A DNA stretch of 64,000 bases from Enoplolaimus lenunculus (lineage: Eukaryota > Nematoda > Enoplea > Enoplida > Thoracostomopsidae): NCBI GenBank assembly GCA_030248215.1, contig JASANG010001881.1, positions 434,001 to 498,000 of the forward strand. The letters run 5' to 3'. Every line of letters starts with the position of its first letter. The stretch's first letter is position 1. The notes beneath the pieces are model-generated. The model was not told the origin of the DNA, did no database searches, and was given only the letters and a program-made list of their open reading frames with translations. The translations under genes and the position numbers were made by a program. Shown here piece after piece: positions 24,603-34,605 of this stretch.

Positions 24603-25870
24603 GCATCAGCCATTTTATACATCGCACGATTTCACTTCCTACATTCGCCACCGGCCATTCCTTTCATACTCCGAAAACTTACCGTAATCGCCTTCTAATC
24701 AGTGCTCAATGCAGTAAAGTCAAGCGGAAAACAATAATTATGTATCGTTCAAAAACGTTTAGCATAATTTTGATGCTTAATTCCACAGGCAGATAATTTT
24801 AGTTTTTTTTTTGACAAAAAATATTGCAAACTGCAAAATGGCAAAACCTAAGCCGTTACCCAGGGAAGTTGTACACCGAAAACTCTCAAGAACCAACAAC
24901 AATCGGCTGAACCGGGGTTTTTTGGCGCAGGTGAGCCCTTTGGGTAAAACTGACTATTGCTACTTGTTACTACTCCCTCAAACCTTTACGGAGATACGAA
25001 ACTCACACAAAACAGATTATTCTGTAATTCGTGAGCGAAAAGCAAAATGTTTAAAAATATTGCACTGCTGAGTGCGTTGTTCAGCTTTATTTTTTGTATT
25101 TAAAATGTAAATTTAAAATAAATATGCAAAAACAATTCTATACAATTTGAGCATATATCAACGGTAAAATATTACAAATCACAAAATATTTTTTTACTCA
25201 ACAGGCTGAGTAATAAGCGTGGTACAGAACCAAATCGCCCAAGGGGCCCCAGAAATCTATGCTAAATTGTATCTGAGTGCAAAAACTTCGCTCTATTGTA
25301 GAATGTGTACGTATAAAAGTGTTGCATTTTATTTTACAGCGGAAATTTTACAAACGGGTGCCTTAATGGTGAAATCAGGGCACCGCGAGCGTAACTCAAA
25401 GACGCAGTGGATGGCTTGAATATCACAGCATATTTTGGTTGCGTAACTTTTTGCATTTTACAGTTTATGTCGGCTTTATGCACAACTTAACAACCAGAAT
25501 AAGGCCGTATGCTACGAATGAATAAAGAGTGCATATTTCAATTGAAATTTATGAATTCAACCAAAGATTATTTTTGAAGGACTTTAGAATAAACCTGATG
25601 GATCCTTTAGTTGAAACCGTGTCCTTAAGGACTCAAACAACCTGGAGTTATACCCATTCGGATGAAATGCTAAGTTTGACTGCGTATGGTTTAAAATACA
25701 AAAGCATCAAAAATAAAAACAAAACTACAAATATTAAAGTTTCCAACTGCAAGCATTGGGCCAATGACTGGGTAAATGTGGGCTCAAAAGGTAGCGAGGT
25801 ATGTTGTGTATTAAAACTTGCTGCGTAATAACGCCGGTTTAAGGTAACAAAACACCAATGTGGGCAAATT
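24603..25870. other. No certain gene; three plus-strand frames of 66-99 codons
   Basis: Frames at 24811-25071, 25219-25419 and 25529-25828 lie on one strand between two TTAGGC-type elements. None has recognisable domains, and I could not join them by convincing splice sites. A lineage-specific gene cannot be excluded. Confidence 0.3.
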
Positions 25871-26072
25871 GGACCTACGTAAAGATCAAAGGCGGAACGT
25901 TTTTCTGTGGACTGCAATAAAGTAAACTTAAGTTTTAGACTAATTTTATGCTTCTCTTATGCTTAGGCTTAGGCTTAGGTTTAGGAATATGCTCATTCTT
26001 ACGCTTAGACTTAGGCTTAGGCTTAGAAATATGCTTATAATACTGTTCCGTCCCTGTTGTTTACATTGGCCG
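25871..26072 (+). mobile_element. TTAGGC-type MITE copy D
   Basis: GGACCTACGTAAAGATCAAA to CTGTTGTTTACATTGGCC with two TTAGGC blocks, same order as copy B. Confidence 0.65.
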
Positions 26073-26533
26073 AAAATTGAAACGTTCACAATATACACAG
26101 ACGGATTCCAGACACATAATTTGCCATAGAAATCGACTTCAAAATTGGTGACTAAAGCTCAATCAAAACTGCTATTTAACAACATCAGATACATCCGAGA
26201 CGTAAACTTAAACGCTGCTGCCCCCCTCAAGAACTTACCGATACCGTCGATTGTATTTAAACTGAACCAATCGCGGTGTTGCCTGCCAACGGCGTGATTT
26301 TGATTTGACAAAAGTCATTCTTATTTAAAACGTATCAGCTATTAAAGTTTAATTCGTTTTGTAAGCTTTTGATACGAATAAATTACATTTACGGCACTTA
26401 AAATAATAAAAATTAAAAATAATTTTAAACTGAATCTTAAACCTGGGTTATAGCGACGATCGTTCGAACGTGGCATTTGTTAAGACGCAAAAACTGACCG
26501 AGTGACAACTGCCCAAGCGAGATTGGTCCAAAT

Positions 26534-26732
26534 CAGGGTGTAACCGGATATCCGTTTTCGTTTCCGTTTCCAGTACAATTCGATGTTGAATATTTGCATG
26601 TCTCGATTGTATTGGCAGAAATATAAAAAATCCTTGAAAGTTTTATTACTTCAATATCCGTTTGGCGTTTCCGTTATTTGGGTAATTGTTTGTTTCCGTT
26701 TCCGTTATTGTTTACTATCCGTTTACACCCTG
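26534..26732. mobile_element. hAT-like MITE (199 bp) with perfect 8-bp target duplication
   Basis: Ends CAGGGTGTAACCGGATA and TATCCGTTTACACCCTG are inverted repeats; GTCCAAAT flanks both sides (26526-26533, 26733-26740). The interior is built from TTTCCG-type hexamers. 8-bp duplications and CAG ends are typical of the hAT superfamily. This copy defines the family boundary for the other copies listed. Confidence 0.85.
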
Positions 26733-26936
26733 GTCCAAATGTGACAACTGCTCCAAAGAGGTATTTGTCAAACGAAAAATTGCCCTGCTTTTGGTAACTC
26801 GAACCTAAAATTTGTAATACAGGCAGACCTACGTTTAAGGTTTTGGCCCATGTTACGTAAAGGCCGTCCCATTGTCACGGGACAGCAACATACCAGGAGA
26901 TATGCACTCCTGTTTATATATGCACAGCCAATTATA

Positions 26937-27867
26937 TTATTGAGCGAAGCGAAACTCCGAGCGAAGCTCGGAGTTTCGCGAAGCGTTTTATGTTTTGTAC
27001 TTGGGGGTCGATAGGTGGATGTCCGTCCGTCCGTCTGTCCGAAAAGAATCTCAGGAACGGCTGAACCGATTTTGATAAACTTTTTTGTTTCAAAGCCAAT
27101 TATCCTGGGGTGTTAACCTCGCGTTGGGGTTTTAAAATTGCAAGCCGTTTAGTAGCTACAGGCTAATTTGCATAATTAATTAAGCCTAAATTAGGACTTT
27201 CCATAATATTTCACTAATTATTACAGTTAGAAGCAATCGAATTTTAGCATTAAAGGGGTTTTGGGTGCGAGGAATCTGCGTACACTGTTTACAAACCTCC
27301 AAAACCGATGATTGAGCAGTTAGCTAATAGATAATTTGCATATTATTATAGGTTATAAGCCTAAATTAGGACTTTTTACAATATTTCACTAATTATTAAG
27401 GTTAAAAGCAATAAAATTTCAGCACTAAAGGGTTTTTAGGTGCATGGAATGTGAATAAATAGTTTACAAACATCCAAAACCGATAATTGAATAGTTAGCT
27501 AATACCTAATTTGCATATTAGCTTAATTAACAAGACAAAACTGTGACTTTTTAAATTATTTCAATAATTTTTAGGGTTCACTGAAGGTTTTTGGGTGCGA
27601 GGAATCTGAATAAATTGTTTACAAACCTCCAACACCGATAATTGAATAGTTAGCTAATAGTTAATTTGCATATTAGCTTAATTGACGAGACAAAATTAGG
27701 ACTTTTTAAATTATTCCAAAAATTATAGGATGGCTGAAGGGTTTTTGGGTGGTAGGAATCTGAAGAAATTGCTTACAAACCTCCAAAACCGATAAATGAA
27801 TAGTTAGCTAATAACTGATTTGCATATTACCTTAATTGCTTACGTGTGTTCGAGCTTCGCTCAATAA
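26937..27867. mobile_element. 931-bp inverted-repeat DNA transposon with internal ~140-bp repeats
   Basis: Perfect 14-bp inverted ends TTATTGAGCGAAGC at 26937-26950 and 27854-27867. Next to the left end is a hairpin of GAAACTCCGAGCGAAGCTCGGAGTTTC type. The interior has a GTCCGTCC run and about four diverged tandem units of roughly 140 bp (27170-27840) that share ACAAACCTCCAAAACCGATA, TTAGCTAATA and TTTTTGGGTGCGAGGAATCTG. No coding capacity. The giant LTR element landed 31 bases past its right end. Confidence 0.7.
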
Positions 27868-27894
27868 ATGTAGTTCCACTACGACTGGTATGAT

Positions 27895-27898
27895 ATAT
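27895..27898. repeat. Target-site duplication (left) of the giant LTR element
   Basis: ATAT immediately before the TG of the 5' LTR; the same four bases follow the 3' LTR at 51798-51801. In AT-rich DNA a 4-bp match can occur by chance, but it coincides exactly with the TG/CA boundaries. Confidence 0.7.
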
Positions 27899-30619
27899 TG
27901 TCAGGGACACTATCTTTCTCTATTCCATAAAAGGTTGGCTCGATTTAGCGAATCTTTAGGTGCACATGGATCTACAGTGGCATTGGCATTAGTATCATTG
28001 TATAATTGGCATGGTTGATAACATTATTGTTATTATTATTATTATTATTGTCGTGGTTATTATTATTGTTGTATATTTTGTGTGCGTTTTCCCTTCTTTT
28101 TTGATCACACATTATAAGGGCCATTTTTTGGTTCGGCGTAAGAGTACGGACAAATATTAGAAATCGCATTCAGACCCAGGAAACCCCGACTAGAAAGTGC
28201 AAGACTGGATCGCATGTAGTTGAAAACACATGGCGGAGCAGATTGTCGAATCGTAATCGGTAATAAGGGTATCATATTAACAACACTAGCGTGGCTAATG
28301 TATTTAAAGAAAAGCTGTTGGAGTACGTACACTCAGTTGTGGCACCCGGGGTGTGCAGTCTCTGATACGTAGAAATTTCACCCAGCGTGAGGCCCTCTTA
28401 AATTGATGCTGTTCTATTCTATTATATCTGTCCTTTTTGTTAAGCTTGCTGTGTTGTCATGTTCATATGTACGTATATGTATTGGCTACTTTCCTTCTTT
28501 GTTTTTGGACAGCCACATAAGGCCTAAATTTTCGTCTAAGATCGGCTTGAACTTTTGTTCTGTTTATAGAAACTTGTGACACACCCCTGAATTACTATCG
28601 TCCTTTCTCACTCCTTTTCGACGTAATTTCGCCTCGGATTGTCGGAATATTTGACTAGAACGTTTTAATTGCACGCTGCACTGACTAGAGCGTGTTACCA
28701 GAGTGCTGACTAGATCCCTAACTACAGATAGCACTTTAAAATTTGACTAGATAACGACCGGACCAACAATTAAGAATTTAACAAAAGTACTAGTCTCCTA
28801 GCACTTCCTTTCTTAGCGTTTCCTCCTCTGAAGATTAAAATTTCAAAACCTCCCAGTTGAGATTTGCAAGGAAAACCTATACTTAATAAATGCAGCCATA
28901 ACAGGGGCGCCTCCCTGACAGGGACAAGGGAGCCCCGGAGACCCGTTGTACCTGCCCATCCGGATGGCCGAGAGGAGTCTCAAATTATGTGCGAGTCGAC
29001 TTGTTCAGGGGGTTTCCGAGTTAGCCTACTAGCTCCCCTAATGTGGCCCTTGGTGTACATAAGTATTAGTATTTAAAATCGCCTTATAATATAGTGTACA
29101 CTAGATAAGGTGTGTACACAAATAGTGAAATTTATGAGTTGAAGATTGCTGGACTACCTATAGCTGGAGGTAACGGGAGCGCGGGGACCCAGGTCCAGCG
29201 CAAGATGGTATTAGCCACCCTCACTTTAATTCCGGCCTCGATATGCTGCTTAAAGGGGCCTCTGCCATCAATCCGTTGCTTGAAAATCAAGTTCCCAGTA
29301 CCCGAGCCCCTAGACGTTTCGGACCGTACATCGGTTACAAGAATTCGCAGAAACTAAGATGAAAATTGCAGTCACGTGTAAATGGTAGAACCTCAGAGGA
29401 AAATGGAGAGAGTTGACGATAGGGAGCTCATCGACTAGGGTTAGGAAAACGGGAGATCGTCCGGCGTACGGAGCTAGGAAACCCACTCATACGAAAGCCG
29501 TCCTAAACATTTCGACCGGGCCCGAGTTGATTGTAAGGGAATCCGCACCTTTATTGCATGGATTCAGGGCGCCTACCCGCACAGTATACCCCTTTCAATG
29601 AGTCTCAAAATTTTAAAACGACTAGAATTTCTATTGCACTCGCTGAAAATGATTAATGTGTTTTGCAAAGCATGCGAAGCCCCGGTTTCAAAAATTTTCC
29701 ACTGATGGGTAGTTGCTCGCGTCGAGGGGTTTTGAGATACGAGTTAGTGGTCAGAATACAAAAGGGGAATGGGTTTCCCAGTTTTCACCACTAGATTTTC
29801 CTAAGGCAATCTTTGTTCCGGCCCCGCGACGAGATCAGAGTTTTACATAGACGTAGACTTGCACGGAGGCCACCCAACGGATACGTATCTGTGTCCCCGG
29901 TGCAGTAACCGCAGCCTGTAGTATATTTAACGTTTACACACAATCTTACCGTCCAGCCAGAAACTGCGCTTTGAAGGGGGAGCCGCACGCTGTTTGCATA
30001 AGGAGCGGCGATATTTATCAGAGAGGGTAAGGGTGTGTTGTGCACCATAAGGGAAAAAGAAAGAAACTGTCTATAACGACAGTTGAGGGTTTTGAAATTT
30101 TATAAATTTTGAATTTTAAGTTAAGCAACGCCTCGCCTCAGCCTAAGGGGGGTAGTTAGTTTAGGATTGGGGGGTAGTTTTGTTTTTGTGTTCAGGGTAC
30201 GCCAAGGGGATAGGTGAAATTATGTTTTGCGCAGGCGCAACAGTATTTCTAGGAGGTAATCAAGTGGAGCGATGGCCGTCTGTCTCTTAGGACAACCGGA
30301 TTTTAGGATTCGAGGTCCGTTGTTTTATAATTTCAGGTGCGGAGCTGGCGCTCTTGGGTTCGGCACACCGGGTTGGCCGAGTAAGCCGTCCCGGCTGCCG
30401 TTTTAGGTCAGAAACCAGGATCTCGTGAAAATTTTGAATTTCTTGACACTTAAACTTTGAAATTTCTTTTCATTTTTAGGCTTCCTGGGGTTCTATATTT
30501 AGTATCTGTTGTCTTGGCCTTCTGTTTTGGCCGAGAAAGCCACTCCGAACCTGCGCAGTGAATCGTACGCTTGAAATTAGCGGGAATGTAGGTTATGAGT
30601 ATTGGTCGCGAGTTGGGTT

Positions 30620-31840
30620 TTTAGGAAATTTTGACTGCTATTTTACGGAATATAGCACGTAGGCTGACATTAGGCAATTTCCCTGCATCGTGCCGACTAA
30701 GAAAATCACCCCAATTATAGCCCGCGATGCGGTAGTCAAAAGTTATAGACATTTTTAAACTTCGAGATTTTGCGCGTGTGCGTCCAGAGGCCCGGCTCCG
30801 AAAAATGCAATTTTCACTTTTCCGGAATCGGATGCTAAAATTAGTACCATTCGACTCAGCTCGCTGAGCTGATTAAGAAAATCACCCCGAACCTTATCCG
30901 GAAACCAATAGTTCGAAAGTTATGGGCTCCTGAAGTTTTCGGGATTCAACGTGTACACGCTTTACGGATCCCGGGTCCAAAAATGCAATTTTCACTTTTC
31001 CGGGATCGGGTGCTAAATTTGGTATCAATCGATTCAGCTCGTCGAGCTGGTTAAGAAAACCACCCCAAACCCTGTACGCAAACCAGTACTTAAGGAGTTA
31101 TGGTCAATCAAAGATTTCAAAGATTTTGTGTATGTACACTTTTACGGATCGGATCCTGAAAAACGCGATTTCCACTTTTTCACGATCCACCTTAAATATG
31201 GGTACCGTTCGATTCCGCGCATCGCGCTGAGTAAGAAAACCACCCCAAACAGGTCTCGCAAATCAAAACTTAAAAAGTTACGATCATTTGAAAATCTTTT
31301 ATAATTTACGTGTACACACAAATTACGGATCCGGTCCTGAAAACGCGATTTCAACTTTTTCGAGCTATTGGGTTAAAATAGGTATCATTCGATTCGGCTT
31401 GCTGAGTAGAGCAAGAAAACTACCCCGAAAAGGTTCGCAAACGAATATTTCAAAAGTTAGGGTCCGTTGAAAATTCTGAAAATTTGCGTGTATATGCTTT
31501 ACGGAGCGAACCTCAAGAGCGCGATTTTCACTTTTACAGGACCCAACGTTAAAAATGGCACCGTTCGATTTCTCTCGTCTTTCTGGTTCAGAAAAACCCC
31601 CCTAACAATGTCCGCAAGTGAATACTTAAGAAATTATAATCAACTGAAGGCTTGGGACTTTTGGTATTTTAGGCGTGCGATTTTCACTTTTCTGAACTAT
31701 AGCATTAAGTTGGGTGTTGTTTTGAACTAGTTCATTGTTCTGGTTAGCAGCATCACATCGAGTAGGGCTCGCTGATATATATTTAGGAGATTATGGCTCG
31801 TCAGGTTTTGCAAACCCGCACGTGTATACTCTGCGGAGGC
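30620..31840 (+). repeat. ~180-bp tandem repeat array in the 5' LTR
   Basis: About six to seven diverged units with the anchor GCGATTTTCACTTTT-like at about 30803, 30983, 31163, 31344, 31521 and 31678, so the period is close to 180 bp. Each unit also has TTCGATTC, a short GC palindrome, AAGAAAA(C/T)CACCCC and GTGTACAC...TTACGGATC. The copy in the 3' LTR lies at about 47832-49052. Confidence 0.75.
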
Positions 31841-32564
31841 ATGCCAAATAAGTGAAATCACTAGTTTTCTGGGTTCCTAAATTCAAGATCGTTACCCTCC
31901 AACTGAACTAGTCTGGCTGGTCAAAAGGACCACCCGGTGGGGTCCCTTGCTGATGACTATTTAACGAGTTGCCGCTGGTCAAGACCACCATTCTCATATA
32001 CTTACGCCGTCCCAGCACTGAGTATCAACTTAAGGGTTAGAATTTGACCCGTGGGGGGGGAACGTGTGTAAGCCAGTTCATTGCGTAGGTTGTGGCTTCC
32101 ATGAAAAGGTCAATTAGAACAGTACGCTTGTGGAAATCTAGGCTTTGAGTCCTCTACAAAATCTTAGGCATACTTGTTCTCATTTTATTCTTTAATTTTG
32201 TGCATTCTCTGTTTGTGCGTATATATGATCTGTTTTTATTGTTGTTTTGTGCTTTCGGTTTTTTTTGGACATTGCACCCCTTCCATATGCTCTACCTTCC
32301 CGCAGTGCAGAGTCTACCCTTTTTCAAATGCTTGTATAGTAATTGGACTCTGTAGAGCGAGTACATAAGATAAAAAAAGGGGAAGCCCCCATAACTAAAG
32401 CTGCACGTGGTGGTCATGTTTTAAAGGGGGTATGAGTGAATCTCGTCAAAGTTTTTTTTTTTGTCCCTGTACCATGTTGCATCTCTGTGTCCTGACTCCT
32501 TCCAGGGGTGACTAGGATTAGTCCCCATAACTTCCCGTTCAGAAATTACACGTTAAATCTTCAG

Positions 32565-32745
32565 CCAATCACAGGCTTTTAAGAGTTAATTCTGTTCTCG
32601 TTTTCGTATTGGTTAGTTATATCTCGGAGAGTCTCAGCCAATGAAAGGGAAGTACAGCGTCTGTTTCTGGGGCGCGCTGATTGGTCGAAATTTGAGCTCC
32701 GCGCACATATATAAGAGCGCTGCACAGGCTGAACATTCAGTTCAG
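32565..32745 (+). promoter_or_regulatory. LTR Pol II promoter (four CCAAT boxes, TATA, initiator)
   Basis: CCAAT-type boxes in both orientations at 32565-32569, 32608-32612, 32638-32642 and 32680-32684, then TATATAAG at 32708-32715 and an initiator-like TTCAGTT around 32736-32742, about 30 bases past the TATA box. This ordered set is a classical strong promoter and marks the U3/R boundary. The same set is in the 3' LTR. Confidence 0.75.
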
Positions 32746-33946
32746 TTTCATATTTTTCGGTTTTCGCTCGCGTGCTCGAGCCGCGACAGCAAACCGATCT
32801 CCCTGCACACGGAGGCGACTTAGTGTGCACGGGAGTTTCGGGGCGCTGAAGCAAGCAAGGGGGGGGTATGTGCGTTGCGCACGGGGGTCAAAATTTTAAG
32901 AGGGGGCCCAGTTAGGATTTTCAGTTTTCACAAAGGGGGTGTGGGTAAAATTTTGGGCTAAAATTTGCCTGACGTTGGCGACAACGCAGGTACGAAAGTT
33001 TTTGTATAAACCTTGGGGTGGGGGAAAACTCAAAATCAGAAAACCTGCAAGGAGGCGCCATTTGTGCGACAATTCTAAAGAAAATTAGGCACAATTTAGA
33101 TTGACAAATACGTTCGCAGGATTGATTGTCAGTGCGGTAGGGAGGCCAATTCAGCCTAATGCTAAGCATTTAGGATATGGCAACTAAAAGAGCTGAGGCC
33201 TACCGTCTAGAAAATTTCAATATACCCTGTGATTTGAGACGATTCTAGCCAGGCCCCAATGATCTAAGCTTGTGGCAAGGCCCGTCCAGTTGACAATCAA
33301 ACTGCTGAATGTACAGCCTGTGAAAATTTAAGCTTAAGGCTATGGAGCCGAGCTACACTCGGAAACAGACACGGCATAAGAGAGTAAACCTATAGAAAAC
33401 TTTTCTACAAAAACCTAATAAGTTTAAGTCTCGTGGTCTAATGTGAAACTATTTAGGCCCCGGTGCCCTTGTCTAGATCTCGCGGTTTTGACACGTGCAG
33501 CTTTTCAGAAAGGATTTAAAACAATCAGCAGTGAGCCCGACACAACAGCAAGTACAAGGGGAGCAAGGCATAAGGCGTATACTTTCGCATGTAGACTCGC
33601 CTATCGGTATACATAGGGATACATGCGGATAAGTAGCTGCGTTTCGGGCTCACTGTCCTAGGATATAACCTATTCTGCCGGGCAACACCAAAGACTCTTA
33701 AGGACATAGCTGTCGGTAAGACGAGCAATTAAGGCCTAGTTAATGCACGAGCCGTAGAGTAGAATAGTTGTGGTGAATTCTCAAATCAACAATTTTTCTT
33801 CTAGCGAATTACTATTTAACATTTTGAGTAGTCAGTAGATTGCTACCAAAATTCACTGCAATCGACGTAAATTTCATCGGTGCAATTCTATCACATAAGG
33901 TATACATTAAAAAGTGTCTGCGCTGTACATAGCTGTACAAACTCAT

Positions 33947-33952
33947 AATAAA
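33947..33952 (+). terminator. Poly(A) signal AATAAA in the 5' LTR (R/U5 marker)
   Basis: AATAAA about 1.2 kb after the initiator, the first good signal in the expected place; copy at 51155-51160 in the 3' LTR. A 1.2-kb R region would be long for an LTR element. Confidence 0.5.
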
Positions 33953-34591
33953 CCAAAACTTTAACTCGAGTTCAGTCCTGAACCTTGAGCGCTCAGTTGA
34001 TTCCTGGCCTAAAGGCCATGGCTAAAATTTAGATAAAACTTAGAATTAAAAGAGGCTCAAACTTTTGCGTGAACGTGAAAAATTCCTGACCATCAGAGTC
34101 TCGACAAATGAATAACAGCCCTGGTTCGAATCAGTGGCAAGTCAAATCAATGAAAAAACCTCAAAGGCTAGGATCGATCCGCCTTTCTGTCAAAACGGTC
34201 TATGACCAGGTAAAGCAAAACCCGGTTGAACCAACCAATTTCTAGGACTAAGACTAAGGTTAAGCCATACCCATGACCGAGTATCAATAAGTTTAACCAT
34301 GAGAAAATGTTGAGGGCACACAGTTGTACTAAAATCCACGGAGAAAAAGCTAACTGTTACTGGTGCGGCCCACTTACACGCACTCGGGGTTCACTAGAGC
34401 TTAGAGCATAGGCAGGCTTAGGCGTATGACGATGTCGGGATTTTGTGACTCTCAAAACCTGATATCACGCCGGGGGACCGTCATCCTCTAGGCAAGTAGC
34501 TTACTTTGGCAGATCCACGGCCACGAACACCCGTGAGAGTATCATCTCGGATTCGTCCGCAGGGATACTCGTTGATCGTACCCGTAACACT

Positions 34592-34605
34592 TGGGGGCTA
34601 CTCCG
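34592..34605 (+). promoter_or_regulatory. Candidate primer-binding site of the LTR element
   Basis: TGGGGGCTACTCCG begins two bases after the LTR end. It is complementary to a tRNA 3' end ending in CCCCCA. The position and leading TGG fit a tRNA-primed element, but I cannot name the tRNA. Confidence 0.45.

Larger units (their letters stand above)
27899..34589 (+). repeat. 5' LTR (6,691 bp)
   Basis: Starts TGTCAGGG, ends CCGTAACA. Landmarks: an ATT microsatellite near 28027-28050; an array of ~180-bp repeats at about 30620-31840; promoter at 32565-32745 (CCAAT/ATTGG boxes, TATATAAG, initiator); AATAAA at 33947-33952. If these work as they look, U3 is about 27899-32738, R about 32739-33970 and U5 to 34589. 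No long open frame. The length is extreme: most animal LTRs are 0.1-1.5 kb. Confidence 0.88.

Noticed and set aside
28864-29076. Small frames present in both LTRs (60-91 codons)
   Set aside because: They recur only because the LTRs are near-identical; no domain or composition supports coding.
30620-31840. CRISPR-like array
   Set aside because: Period about 180 bp with diverged units and no constant short repeat; eukaryotic context within an LTR.
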